From: a bacterium HR37
GTDB taxonomy: Bacteria; Desulfobacterota_D; UBA1144; Nemesobacterales; CSP1-2
DNA length: 64,000 bases
Reading direction: 5' to 3'
Assembly: GCA_002898375.1 (NCBI GenBank)
Contig: BEIN01000009.1
Coordinates: forward strand, 1-64,000
Shown here: piece after piece, positions 36,220-45,473 of the stretch
Numbering within the stretch: position 1 is the first letter of the stretch
Layout of the letters: each line of letters opens with the position of its first letter
Notes under the pieces: generated by a model
The model's database searches: none
Told to the model about the DNA's origin: nothing
The model's input: the letters and a program-made list of their open reading frames with translations, nothing else
Position numbers and translations under genes: made by a program

Positions 36220-37254
36220 ATGAAGGCCGTAGTTTACCACGAGTTTGGAGGGGTAGATGTCCTAAAATACGAAGATGTACCGGACCCGGAGATTGGAGAT
36301 GAGGAGGTTTTGGTTCGTGTAAGGGCAACTTCTATCAATCATCTGGATTTACGTCTCAGGGCAGGGAAATCCCCAAGGCCCGTTAAGCTTCCACACATAG
36401 GAGGGGTGGATATAGCAGGGGATGTTGTAAAGGTAGGAAGCAGAGTTACCCAGGTAAAGGAAGGTACACGGGTTGTTGTTGATCCCGTAATAAGATGTGG
36501 TAAGTGCAGATTCTGTCAAATAGGGGAACAGAATATGTGTGCTGCTCCCAAGATAGTGGGGGTTAATCTCCATGGGGGTTTTGCAGATTATGTTAAGGTT
36601 CCAGCAGTAAATGTGGTTCCCATACCTAATGGGCTTTCTTATAACGATGCTTCTACCCTACCTATATGTTTTGTAACAGCCTGGTATGCCCTGATTGAAA
36701 GGGGTAACATAAAGCCGGGTGAGACAGTTCTTGTGCATGCAGCTGGAAGTGGAACTGGAAGTGCTGCGGTACAGATAGCCAAGCTTGCAGGGGCACGTGT
36801 AATTGCAACTGCGGGAAGTGATGAAAAACTTGCTCGTGTAAAAGAACTGGGGGCAGATGAGACGATTAACTACAATAGCCTGGATTTTGCAGCTGAGATT
36901 AAGAAACTAACTGGTGAAAATGGGGTGGATTTGATATTTGATCAGATTGGAGCATCTGTGTGGGATAAGAACATACAATCTCTTTCGGCAAAGGGAAGGA
37001 TGTTACTTATAGGGGTTGTTGGAGGGGGAAATGTCTCTGCAAACATTGGCCCCTTGATAATGAGAGACTTATCTGTGCTAGGTGTAACCGTATTTCAGGC
37101 TCCGAGAAGGAATCTGGTAACCATTGTTAATCTGGCAGCCGAGGGAAAGATTCGTCCGGTAATAGATAAGATATTCCCGCTTAAAGAAGCTCAGGCGGCC
37201 CAGAGGGTTCTTGAAGATAGGAATCAGTTTGGGAAGGTCGTTTTAAATCCTTAG
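36220..37254 (+). CDS. Zinc-type medium-chain dehydrogenase/reductase (quinone oxidoreductase-like)
   Basis: 344 residues with an AGGAGG site. The structural zinc loop is present as CGKCRFCQIGEQNMC. GGVDIAGDVV is the family Gly motif, and the cofactor loop is HAAGSGTGSAAVQIAKLAG. The catalytic zinc site is less clear, because the first ligand position reads INHLDLRLR instead of the usual Cys, which fits quinone oxidoreductase/crotonyl-reductase-like members. It is convergent with the amidohydrolase gene, 2 bases apart. Confidence 0.85.
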   Translation: MKAVVYHEFGGVDVLKYEDVPDPEIGDEEVLVRVRATSINHLDLRLRAGKSPRPVKLPHIGGVDIAGDVVKVGSRVTQVKEGTRVVVDPVIRCGKCRFCQIGEQNMCAAPKIVGVNLHGGFADYVKVPAVNVVPIPNGLSYNDASTLPICFVTAWYALIERGNIKPGETVLVHAAGSGTGSAAVQIAKLAGARVIATAGSDEKLARVKELGADETINYNSLDFAAEIKKLTGENGVDLIFDQIGASVWDKNIQSLSAKGRMLLIGVVGGGNVSANIGPLIMRDLSVLGVTVFQAPRRNLVTIVNLAAEGKIRPVIDKIFPLKEAQAAQRVLEDRNQFGKVVLNP

Positions 37255-37256
37255 CT

Positions 37257-38096
37257 CTACTGGGTTGCAAGTATCTCTACGATTCTAGGAAATATGTACT
37301 CAGCTACGTCTCTACGCGAGCCCCCACCCGTTATTATAAGGTATCGCCCATAACAGGCTTCCTCTGCGCATCTCTTTAGCTCCCTTACAAGCTCTATGAA
37401 GAAATCGGGTGTGAGACCTATGTCGCCGTAATCTCCCTGACATGTATCGTGTCCGAGAAAGTGAAATATCATCTCGGGCCTAAACTTTTTTACCCTTGGT
37501 ATAAATTCAAGCCTTATCAGGTTGAGATAATCTCTGTCCGTTAGATTCCAACCAGTTCTAATACAAACTTTGGTTTGTGTGTGGTCTTCGTACTCTGAGT
37601 TGCAAAAGCAAACATGAAGGAGTTCAGGATCATCTTTAAACATTTCTCTATCACCGTCTCCATGATGGCAGTCTGTATCAAGCAAACTAAATCGTCTTGC
37701 TTTTGTTGTTGTTCTAAGTGTATACACTGCAGGTGCAACACAGTTTATATATGTTCCTCCCCAGGCATAGCTTGGTCCAGCATGGTGGCCGGATGCACTG
37801 TTAAAGATTAAGGCGTTTTTTAGTTCTCCACTGTACACCATCTTGCTTGCCAATATGCATGCGCCAACGGAGTAAAACGCATTTTTGCCATACGGCCTGG
37901 TTTTTAAGCTATCAATCATCTCCTTGGTATGAAACCTTAACATCAGCTCTTCTTGTACCGGTTCATTCTCTATCAGTTTTACGTTGGGTAGCTTAAGAAC
38001 GTTTTCTAAGACATCTGGAAAGTTTGCAAACTTGGCTCCTATTATTGGCCCCGGGTTTGTCTTCAGAATGCGGTTAAAAAAAACCCCTGTTAACAT
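37257..38096 (-). CDS. Histone-deacetylase-fold amidohydrolase
   Basis: 279 residues. The zinc site and charge relay are visible: SGHHAG (His104, His105), LLDTDCHHGDG (Asp142, His144) and LGHDTCQGD (Asp217). YAWGGTYIN matches the family. The transition-state Tyr of GGGY is replaced by Ser260 (TGGGSRRD). Bacterial members deacetylate acetylpolyamines or similar amides; with aguA and aguB in the same window a polyamine substrate is possible, though the Tyr change makes activity uncertain. TAGGAG precedes the start. Confidence 0.83.
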   Translation of the reverse strand: MLTGVFFNRILKTNPGPIIGAKFANFPDVLENVLKLPNVKLIENEPVQEELMLRFHTKEMIDSLKTRPYGKNAFYSVGACILASKMVYSGELKNALIFNSASGHHAGPSYAWGGTYINCVAPAVYTLRTTTKARRFSLLDTDCHHGDGDREMFKDDPELLHVCFCNSEYEDHTQTKVCIRTGWNLTDRDYLNLIRLEFIPRVKKFRPEMIFHFLGHDTCQGDYGDIGLTPDFFIELVRELKRCAEEACYGRYLIITGGGSRRDVAEYIFPRIVEILATQ

Positions 38097-38105
38097 CTCC
38101 TGCTC

Positions 38106-39359
38106 CTACTCTGGGTTGTATTGTGCGTTTTTATCAAGTATTTCTAAAGTTACCCTGTGAATCTTTCCTCGTCTAATCTGTTGTACTATAAATTTTATGT
38201 TTTTATGGGTAAAAGATACGCCTGGATATATTGTTCCTTTAATTTTTGATTGAAGCCATCTTGCAACCGTTTGCATGTGGGTTGCATCATCAAGCTCTAT
38301 CCCCACTATACGAGAAAGTGTTTGCAACTGGACATCTCCACCAACCCTCCATATATTTGGGCTTATCTGGACTATATCTTGGGAGGTATAGTCAAACTCA
38401 TCTTCTATGTCTCCAACTATTTCTTCAAGTACATCTTCAAGTGTTACCATACCAACTACCTTTCCGCCACTGTCTTTTACTATTGCAAGGTGGTGTCGTT
38501 TTGCAATAAAGAGTTTTAACATAGTATTAAGGTTTATGTCAGGTGTTACAAACAGTACGGGTCGAATAAACTGGTCTATTGTAAAGCGACCAAGGTGGGA
38601 TGCAAGTGCTGCAATCTCTTTGTAGTTTACATATCCTATGATATCATCAACCGAATCACTTTTGCTTACGGGGTAGCGTGTATGAAAGTTATTTTTTGCG
38701 ATTTCAAAGTTCTCCTCGAGTGAGAGGTTGCTTTTAAGATAGATTATCCATTCTCTGGGTATCATAACTGAAGAGACTTTTGTTTCCCGGAGTTTTGTGG
38801 CGTTTATTATGATGTTTTCCTGTTCAGGCTCTATTATCTCCTTTACTTTTGCAATGCGTGCCAGGGTTTTTATATCAGCTATGCTTAGGCCCTGCTCTCT
38901 TTTCTTATTCCAGAAAATACGGGATAGTGCTTCTGTTAGGAAAATAACGGGTTTGAGAACCGATATGCTTACTCTCAAAGGTGAAACCAGCCAAGGTGCA
39001 AGGCTTTCGTTGTAGCGTACACCAAGCACCTTCGGTATGATTTCTGTGCCAAAGAGTATAACAAGTGTAAATACTATGGAGAAAAGCCACAGCCAGTTGT
39101 CCCCGTAGAGCTCGTTAAAAGCACCTCCTGCGATAATAGCGCCTCCAGTGTGGGCTATGGTGTTTAGTATTAAAATGGCTGCAATGGGTCTATCTATGTT
39201 TTCTTTCATCTCCAGTAAAACGGATGCGTAGGTTTTTCCCTCCTGTTTCAGTGTCTCCAGTCTGAGGGGATTTAGGCTTAATAGAACTGCTTCTGTAAGG
39301 GAACATATAAATGAAACCGATATGGCGGTTAATATGCTTACAGTAAATACAAAAAGCAT
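38106..39359 (-). CDS. CNNM/CorC-type membrane protein (DUF21 and CBS domains)
   Basis: 417 residues from the Met at 39359, which follows GGAGGT; the frame runs 27 codons further upstream into htpX. An N-terminal DUF21 domain with four hydrophobic segments (SLTEAVLLSLNPLRLETLK is typical) is followed by a CBS pair (MIPREWIIYLKSN..., VKDSGGKVVGMVTLEDVLEEIVGDIEDEF) and a C-terminal CorC_HlyC domain. Such proteins are linked to magnesium or cobalt efflux. It lies downstream of htpX in the same direction. Confidence 0.88.
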   Translation of the reverse strand: MLFVFTVSILTAISVSFICSLTEAVLLSLNPLRLETLKQEGKTYASVLLEMKENIDRPIAAILILNTIAHTGGAIIAGGAFNELYGDNWLWLFSIVFTLVILFGTEIIPKVLGVRYNESLAPWLVSPLRVSISVLKPVIFLTEALSRIFWNKKREQGLSIADIKTLARIAKVKEIIEPEQENIIINATKLRETKVSSVMIPREWIIYLKSNLSLEENFEIAKNNFHTRYPVSKSDSVDDIIGYVNYKEIAALASHLGRFTIDQFIRPVLFVTPDINLNTMLKLFIAKRHHLAIVKDSGGKVVGMVTLEDVLEEIVGDIEDEFDYTSQDIVQISPNIWRVGGDVQLQTLSRIVGIELDDATHMQTVARWLQSKIKGTIYPGVSFTHKNIKFIVQQIRRGKIHRVTLEILDKNAQYNPE

Positions 39360-39411
39360 GTTACCTCCGTAATATGTATTTTGTATCCGTGTAATAAAGA
39401 GGGGTAAGAGT

Positions 39412-40266
39412 TTAAATTTGCCTTCTTGCCATGTTCTCAAGTCTTGCTATTCTCTCTTCAATAGGGGGATGGGTACTAAAGAGGGTTTCAAAACCCTTTC
39501 CAGTTAGTGGATTTACTATAAACATGTGTGCTGTGGCCTCTGCTGTTTGCTCGTTGACCCTAAGGGGTATCCTTCCGGATACCTGTCCAAGTTTTCTAAG
39601 TGCGCTTGCAAGATAGAGGGGATTTCCACAGATTCTTGCTCCTACTTCATCTGCCATATACTCTCTTGCACGTGATATAGCCATTCGTATTAAGAGTGCT
39701 GCCAGAGGAGCAACTATAACCATAACAAGAAGTGTTAAGATGTTTCCCCTGTCCCTTCCTCGTCCACCAAATATTGCAACCCATTGGGCCATGTAAGCCA
39801 GATAGCTTATTGCCCCAGCTATTGTGGCAGCTATGGTTCCAATTAAGATGTCTCTGTTTTTAATGTGTGCAAGCTCATGAGCAATAACTCCCTTTAGCTC
39901 TTCACGGTTAAGCAACCTCAGGATGCCACGTGTTACTGCAACAGCTGCGTGGTTTGGGCTTCTTCCCGTTGCAAACGCATTTGGTGTATCTTCGGGGATC
40001 AAATACAGTTTTGGCATTGGAATTCCTGCTTTACCGGCAAGTTCTCTTACATCCTCATAGAGTTGCGGGTAATCTTCCGGTCCTATTTCTCTTCCCCTGT
40101 ACATGGCAATCACTATCTTGTCACTCCACCAGAAGCTTATAAGGTTCATTACCCCTGCGATTATAAGCGCAACAAGGGCTCCATTCTTTCCCCCTATTGC
40201 TCCACCAGCCCAGATTAGGATAGCTGATAGAAGGGCTAGGAAAAGAAGGGTTTTTATTGTGTTCAT
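39412..40266 (-). CDS. htpX: Zinc metalloprotease HtpX homologue
   Basis: A 284-residue inner-membrane M48 protease involved in quality control of membrane proteins. The zinc motif is [13 protein letters not shown], with the third ligand Glu in [13 protein letters not shown]. Two N-terminal and two central hydrophobic segments are visible. [19 protein letters not shown] is the family motif. A GGAGGG site precedes the start. It probably forms an operon with the CorC-type gene. Confidence 0.95.
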   Translation of the reverse strand: MNTIKTLLFLALLSAILIWAGGAIGGKNGALVALIIAGVMNLISFWWSDKIVIAMYRGREIGPEDYPQLYEDVRELAGKAGIPMPKLYLIPEDTPNAFATGRSPNHAAVAVTRGILRLLNREELKGVIAHELAHIKNRDILIGTIAATIAGAISYLAYMAQWVAIFGGRGRDRGNILTLLVMVIVAPLAALLIRMAISRAREYMADEVGARICGNPLYLASALRKLGQVSGRIPLRVNEQTAEATAHMFIVNPLTGKGFETLFSTHPPIEERIARLENMARRQI

Positions 40267-40328
40267 TCAGCCAACCCTCCATTGTAGTTTAATTGTTTAT
40301 TATTATACCTGTCCCTTTTACCAATTTT

Positions 40329-40337
40329 TGTTATAAT
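40329..40337 (+). promoter_or_regulatory. Extended -10 promoter of the dynamin-like gene
   Basis: TGTTATAAT combines a TGn extension with a perfect TATAAT, 29 bases ahead of the start codon at 40367. No clear -35 is seen, which suits an extended -10 promoter. Confidence 0.55.
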
Positions 40338-40366
40338 GATACTAGCTCACATAAATTATAAAGCTA

Positions 40367-42073
40367 ATGCAGATAGCAAATGAAAAGTATAATAGAATTA
40401 TCCTAGAAGAGAAAGCTCTTTTAGAGGCGCTTCTATCCGAGCTAAGGTCTCTTTCGGACAGGGAACTTGAGGATAAGCTTCTTACGATAATAGAAGGCCT
40501 AGAGAATTTTTTCTCCGTCGTTTTTATAGGGGAGTTTAGTACGGGAAAGTCATCAATAATAAATGCTCTTTTGGGAAAAAAACTCCTTCCAGAGGGTATA
40601 ACTCCAACTACAGATAAGGTAACCGTTATCAGGTACGGTGAGGAAGCAAAGGAATGCGAAGAGGAAGGAAAGCATGTTATTTCAGTTCAAGACGACAGAT
40701 TAAAGGGTTTTCTTATAGTAGATACTCCAGGAACAAACGTGACACTTGAAGAGCATGAAAAGATTGTTAGAGAATTTATTCCAAGGGCCGATATAGTTTT
40801 TTTTGTAATAGGAGCGGAGAGAGCGGTAACCGAAAGTGAGGCAAGGCTTATAAGGTTTATAAGGGAAGAGTGGTTAAAGAACACGGTTTTTATACTAAAT
40901 AAGATAGACATAGTTGAAGATAGGGATGAGCTTGAGAGGCTAATTGAGTACTCTAAAAGGGAGATTGAGCGTATATTTAAGATAAAACCTTTTCTCATTC
41001 CGGTTTCTGCCAGGCTTGCTATTCAGGCAAAGCTAACCGGTGATCATGAACTTTACCTTAGAAGTGGTATGGCAAAACTTGAGGAGTACATATTCAGTGC
41101 TCTAAATGAGGAAGAGCGTATAAGGGTAAAGATCAAAAGCTACTCCGAGCTTGCTTTAAACCTTTGTGTGGAGATAAAGAGGACTTTGGAATCCAGCTTA
41201 AATCAGATAATTGAGGATACAAAGCAACTCGATGAGTTTGAGAATAAACTCGAAGGTATAAAGGAAGAGATTCTAGAGAATTCAAAGCAGTTTACCGAGA
41301 GGATAAGAAGCAGGCTTTTAGAGTTTAAAACAAGAGGTATAGAGTTTATAGATGAGCTTATAAGATTTGAGAACACCTTCAAGTTAATAAGGAAAGAAAA
41401 GATTGCAAAGGAATTTGAATCCAAGGTATCTATTCAAACGATTAAGGAACTGGAAAAAGACCTAGAAGCCTTAATTAACTGGGCTGAGCGTTCAGAGCGG
41501 GCTTTAATGGAGAGTGCAATCGATTTTTATAACAGCTGCGTCCGCTCTACTCAGCTTAAAAGTGCTACAGGGTTCTCCTACAACAGGAGCCGTTTGATGG
41601 ATACTGTAAGGCTAGAGCTTGAAGAGAAGAAAAAGCAGATTGATCCTCGTGTGCTTGGGGAGAAAATGGTTGACTCTGCAAGAGGGGCTATAGCGTCTGT
41701 ATTGGGTTTGCAGGTTGGCTCCCTTGCGTTGGGGGCAGCAGTTGTATCTGCTTTTTCATCTGTTATAGTTGATATAACCGGCATTTTGACCACAATTGCT
41801 GTTATAGCTACGGCTTTTTCACTGTTACCAAGAAAAAGAAGGAATGCTATAAAGGAGTTTAGTACAAAGGTTGATGGGTTAATAGAAGAGCTTATCTCAA
41901 GTGTGCGCTCTCAGCTTGAGAGGGATTTAGATGGAATAAAGCTGGCAGTTTTAGATTCTCTGATACCTCTTAAGAATTTTTATAAGACCGAACAGAAAAA
42001 AATTATCGCGTCTAAGGAGAAGGTAAATAGGATATACGGTGAGATATTGGCACTAAAGGAAAGTGTGCTTTAG
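40367..42073 (+). CDS. Bacterial dynamin-like GTPase
   Basis: 568 residues. GTPase motifs: G1 GEFSTGKSS (residues 55-63), G2 in GITPTTDKVT, G3 DTPGTN and G4 NKID. A long helical region with coiled coils follows (about 240-430). A hydrophobic stretch near residues 440-490 (GSLALGAAVVSAFSSVIVDI, then LTTIAVIATAFSLL) should insert in or lie on the membrane, then a final helical segment. This is the layout of dynamin-like/mitofusin-type proteins that remodel membranes. A single copy is present here, whereas many bacteria carry tandem pairs. The stop codon touches that of the opposite gene. Confidence 0.85.
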   Translation: MQIANEKYNRIILEEKALLEALLSELRSLSDRELEDKLLTIIEGLENFFSVVFIGEFSTGKSSIINALLGKKLLPEGITPTTDKVTVIRYGEEAKECEEEGKHVISVQDDRLKGFLIVDTPGTNVTLEEHEKIVREFIPRADIVFFVIGAERAVTESEARLIRFIREEWLKNTVFILNKIDIVEDRDELERLIEYSKREIERIFKIKPFLIPVSARLAIQAKLTGDHELYLRSGMAKLEEYIFSALNEEERIRVKIKSYSELALNLCVEIKRTLESSLNQIIEDTKQLDEFENKLEGIKEEILENSKQFTERIRSRLLEFKTRGIEFIDELIRFENTFKLIRKEKIAKEFESKVSIQTIKELEKDLEALINWAERSERALMESAIDFYNSCVRSTQLKSATGFSYNRSRLMDTVRLELEEKKKQIDPRVLGEKMVDSARGAIASVLGLQVGSLALGAAVVSAFSSVIVDITGILTTIAVIATAFSLLPRKRRNAIKEFSTKVDGLIEELISSVRSQLERDLDGIKLAVLDSLIPLKNFYKTEQKKIIASKEKVNRIYGEILALKESVL

Positions 42074-43549
42074 CTAGCGAAAGAACTCCTGAAGAAATGC
42101 AAGAAAGGGTTCGGTCTGTATATCACCAGAGCCTATCATACTGCTTAGGTCTTTGGATGATAGCCTGCTTCCTTCCTGCCATATCTGCTTGATAAAGTCT
42201 CCTGCTTTTTTCTCTCTCCACCATTCCTCATCGAATCTCTCCCTTAGAAACGTTTTTAGCTGAGCCTCCATTATATAGGCTTTTAGTTCTGTAGCTGTAC
42301 GGAAAAAAGGATCTGTATCGTTTAGGTACTCATCCTCACTATACTCGCAAAGCATGGTTTCTTTAAGTATCTGTTTATATAGATCAGGTTTGTCATTGTA
42401 AAAGCCATTATCCCTGTGAAGTAAGAGTTCATAGAGAAGCTTTCCCGAAAGGTACCGTATATCTGATATCAGCTTTAGGCATAGAAACTGCAGAAAATCG
42501 GTTCCCGATTTTAGTTGTAGATACCTCTTTAGCCACTTGGGTTGAAAGAGGAGGTTTCTAAACAGATAGCCAAACACCTTTGCCGATGCTGAGTCTCCAA
42601 GCCTTCTAAATTCAAATGGATCCTCCGGTTCTTTGTATCGGTAGTAAAGAGCAATTCCAAGCGAGTGGAGAAAAGATTCATAGTCATAAACCCCTCCTAT
42701 AGGATAACCCACAATAACTATCTTATTTGGTATCTCAACCGGTATGCAGAGAGCGTTGACTGTTTTGCTATTTCGTTTCTCAAGGTCTAGTAAAATACCC
42801 TTTCCGATCTCAAGCCCCATTTCTTTAAGAAATGCCTCTGCTAAGGGTTTTAGCTCTATTTGGGGGAAGTTCTCCCTTAACTCAAATGAGTTTAGAAGGT
42901 AGTGTAGATCATACGCCTTTAGCTCTGTAAGCTTTAGTGCCATCTTCTTTCTGAGAAACCACCTTAGCAGATCTCTATACACGTATTCGGTATCGTTAAG
43001 CAGTGTCCTTGCTTGTTTCTCCAGTTCATATAGGTTTAGCTCCTCGATCTCGGCACAGAGTTGGAGATAATCCGGGAATCCAAGTTCTCTTGAGGTTTCG
43101 TGTGCTGTTTCAAAAATCTGAATGAGAATCGGTGTTAGCTTGGTAAGAATGCTATTTCTTTTTGCATACATCTCTTCTCTTTTTGCTCTTATTGGCTCTT
43201 TCTTTATCTCCGCTGTTATTGCCCTGTAAGGGATATGTTTTTTGTCCAGTGTTATCTCCTCATCTGCTTCTATTCTTAAAATTTGATCCTTAAAACATGC
43301 AAACCTGCTTTCAACAGTAAAGCGAGCTAGAAAATCTCTTATAAGCTTAAATCCTCTTTCTTTTTCGTTTGAGAGTTTTACCATCTCAAAAAAAAGGTCA
43401 TAATCACCAAGTTCTCTATATGAGTTATAGATTTCTTTGAGTTTGCTCTCTTTTTTTAACCCACAGAGATGGTCTAAAAGCTCACCGTTTAAGGCCCTTA
43501 AAAAGGCCTCTCCTTTCTGGCGAATCTCATTTAGTGTGCCACTATCCAT
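42074..43549 (-). CDS. M3-family oligopeptidase homologue lacking the zinc site
   Basis: 491 residues, mostly helical. Residues 262-335 align by pattern with M3 peptidases: VNALCIPVEIPNKIVIVGYP, then a GGVYDYESFLHSLGIALYY region and LGDSASAKVFGYLFRNLL followed by QPKWL. The zinc motif HExxH reads HSLGI (295-299), and the third ligand Glu, expected in the D-S-x-T-E position, is Lys324. It should therefore be catalytically dead, perhaps a binding or scaffold protein. It lies last in a minus-strand run with an MFS transporter and faces the dynamin-like gene. Confidence 0.7.
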   Translation of the reverse strand: MDSGTLNEIRQKGEAFLRALNGELLDHLCGLKKESKLKEIYNSYRELGDYDLFFEMVKLSNEKERGFKLIRDFLARFTVESRFACFKDQILRIEADEEITLDKKHIPYRAITAEIKKEPIRAKREEMYAKRNSILTKLTPILIQIFETAHETSRELGFPDYLQLCAEIEELNLYELEKQARTLLNDTEYVYRDLLRWFLRKKMALKLTELKAYDLHYLLNSFELRENFPQIELKPLAEAFLKEMGLEIGKGILLDLEKRNSKTVNALCIPVEIPNKIVIVGYPIGGVYDYESFLHSLGIALYYRYKEPEDPFEFRRLGDSASAKVFGYLFRNLLFQPKWLKRYLQLKSGTDFLQFLCLKLISDIRYLSGKLLYELLLHRDNGFYNDKPDLYKQILKETMLCEYSEDEYLNDTDPFFRTATELKAYIMEAQLKTFLRERFDEEWWREKKAGDFIKQIWQEGSRLSSKDLSSMIGSGDIQTEPFLAFLQEFFR

Positions 43550-43598
43550 GGTAAATAATATACTTAAAACCTCTTAATCCTTTGAAGTGCTTTGGGTT

Positions 43599-44858
43599 CT
43601 AACCGGTCCCCGTTATGGAGAGATCTTTTAGTCCTTTTTTCTCCGGTGGTTTTATAAAGAAAGAAAGAAAAGCTGATACGTAGCAGAAGAATGCTGCAAG
43701 AAGAAACGGATAAAAGTATGCCCCGGTTAGGTCGTGTACGAATCCTGCAATAAATGGTCCTGCAATTGCTGCTATCGAATAGGATGTACCGAAAAATCCA
43801 TATATTGTGCCAAGTGATCCAAGCCCAAAGAACCTTCCAAGGAGAGCCGGGAAGATGGGAACGGAACCGCTATAGAAAAAGCCAAATAGTATCCCGAATA
43901 GATAAAACGCCCATGTTTCATTTGTGGCAAGCAGCAGAAAAATTGAGCTTCCTTGAAATAGAAAACAGATAAAAAGAACCCTTTTGGGTTCTACAATCTC
44001 TGTAAGCAGTGCGGAAAGGGTTATCCTCCCAAATATGCTTCCAAGACCGATTGCAGCAGGAGCTCCGGAAGCTATTATAGGGGGAATCCCCAGGTCTATT
44101 GCAAAGTTAAAGAGGTGAATTACAACTATCAAGAAGGTCATGAAACCAAAGAAGTACATGGAGTACATTAGCCAGAAGGTAGGGGTTGCAATTGCTTCCA
44201 TGGCTTTCCAGTCTTTGTCTTCTGTCGTTGTGTTATGGAGAGGGTTATTTTTTTCGTTATCTAACCCGTAAGGCTTTAGGTTTTTATCCTCAGGGGAGGC
44301 TCTTAGAACGAGAGCAGATAACGTGGATACCAGTATGATCCCTGCCAGTATGAATAGGGCTTTTCTTACCCCGAAAGAAGATATAAGCCAGGCTGAAAGT
44401 GGATTCGTAATAAGACCACTTAGTGGGATACCAGTTGTTATGATACCTATTACAAGTGTTCTTTTCTTTACAAACCATCTGCTTACCAGAGCAACACACG
44501 TTATATATAGAACACCGTCTCCAAGTCCAACAAGTAAGCCATAAGATATGTAGAGGTGCCATATATCTTTGGCAAGACCGGACAGAAAAACTCCAACCGA
44601 GACTATAACTCCTCCGGAGAAAACCACTACCCGCGGATCATATCTGTCTACAAGACGACCTCCCAGTGTCAGGGAAAAGGCAAGCACCAGGGATCTGAGT
44701 GAGAAGATTGAGGAACCTATAGCTCTTGATACCTCAAACTCCTTATTTAGGAAGGGAAGAAAGACTCCAAAAGAGTAAAGAAGAAGTCCATCAACAATAA
44801 TCAGAATTAAAGAGGCTGCTACTATGTACCATCCGTAAAAGATCTTTTTTTTAAACAT
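43599..44858 (-). CDS. MFS transporter (OFA/monocarboxylate-like)
   Basis: 419 residues with about 12 membrane segments in two halves. It begins KKIFYGWYIVAASLILIIVDG, the N-terminal pattern of oxalate/formate-antiporter-like MFS proteins. GGRLVDRYDPR is the loop 2-3 motif, and FGRITLSALLTEI its counterpart in the second half. A solute carrier for an organic acid is likely but unproven. It lies 54 bases downstream of the CpoB-like gene. Confidence 0.88.
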   Translation of the reverse strand: MFKKKIFYGWYIVAASLILIIVDGLLLYSFGVFLPFLNKEFEVSRAIGSSIFSLRSLVLAFSLTLGGRLVDRYDPRVVVFSGGVIVSVGVFLSGLAKDIWHLYISYGLLVGLGDGVLYITCVALVSRWFVKKRTLVIGIITTGIPLSGLITNPLSAWLISSFGVRKALFILAGIILVSTLSALVLRASPEDKNLKPYGLDNEKNNPLHNTTTEDKDWKAMEAIATPTFWLMYSMYFFGFMTFLIVVIHLFNFAIDLGIPPIIASGAPAAIGLGSIFGRITLSALLTEIVEPKRVLFICFLFQGSSIFLLLATNETWAFYLFGILFGFFYSGSVPIFPALLGRFFGLGSLGTIYGFFGTSYSIAAIAGPFIAGFVHDLTGAYFYPFLLAAFFCYVSAFLSFFIKPPEKKGLKDLSITGTG

Positions 44859-44912
44859 CTTAGGTGTTCTTTTTGAAGGGCTGTTATTCTCTGCTCTGGT
44901 GGAGATAGAAGC

Positions 44913-45461
44913 TTAACTCTCCTTCTCTATCTCTTTGAGTTTTTCCCTTGCTATTTTTGCCTCCTCTGATTCAGGGAACTTTTCCATTAAGGTTCTAAAA
45001 AAGAAAACAGCATCTTTATTTCTTCCGAGTTTTATAAGTGATAACCCCTGTTTTAGATACGACTCGGGTACCCTTTTGTCATCTGGATACATATCTATAA
45101 ACCTTTGAAAAGCTAAAATAGCTTTGCGAAACTCTCCATTGATGTAGTAAGCCTTTGCTTGAGAGTATAGCTCATCCGGGGATCTGGAATACCCTTTTTG
45201 TGAGTTTATGCTCTTTTCAAGTTCGTATAGCTTTTCCTTGATCTCTTTTAGATTCTGGTTAATCTGTTCCAGGTTTTGGTTTATCCGTGTAATGTCTTCT
45301 TGTGTTTCCTGATCCAGTTTTTGAATTTTTGAGTCTATCCTGTTTATCTCTGTCCTTAGTCTAGCCTGATCAGTATAGAGCTCCCTTATTTGCTGGTTGT
45401 AGTTACAACCTGTATATAGGGGTAGTAAGAGGAGTAGGGTTAATGCTATGGGTTGTTTCAT
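44913..45461 (-). CDS. CpoB/YbgF-like periplasmic lipoprotein with coiled coil and TPRs
   Basis: 182 residues. The signal peptide ends in the lipobox LYTGC (Cys19). Residues 22-90 form a coiled coil (RTEINRIDSKIQKLDQETQED and onward), and residues about 97-175 carry TPR repeats (AKAYYINGEFRKAILAFQRFI, LKQGLSLIKLGRNKDAVFFF). This layout matches CpoB/YbgF, which coordinates the Tol-Pal system with cell-wall synthesis, but no tol or pal gene is adjacent. It follows a secreted protein gene by 12 bases and probably shares its sigma-54 promoter. Confidence 0.78.
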   Translation of the reverse strand: MKQPIALTLLLLLPLYTGCNYNQQIRELYTDQARLRTEINRIDSKIQKLDQETQEDITRINQNLEQINQNLKEIKEKLYELEKSINSQKGYSRSPDELYSQAKAYYINGEFRKAILAFQRFIDMYPDDKRVPESYLKQGLSLIKLGRNKDAVFFFRTLMEKFPESEEAKIAREKLKEIEKES

Positions 45462-45473
45462 GCTATTTCAGCT

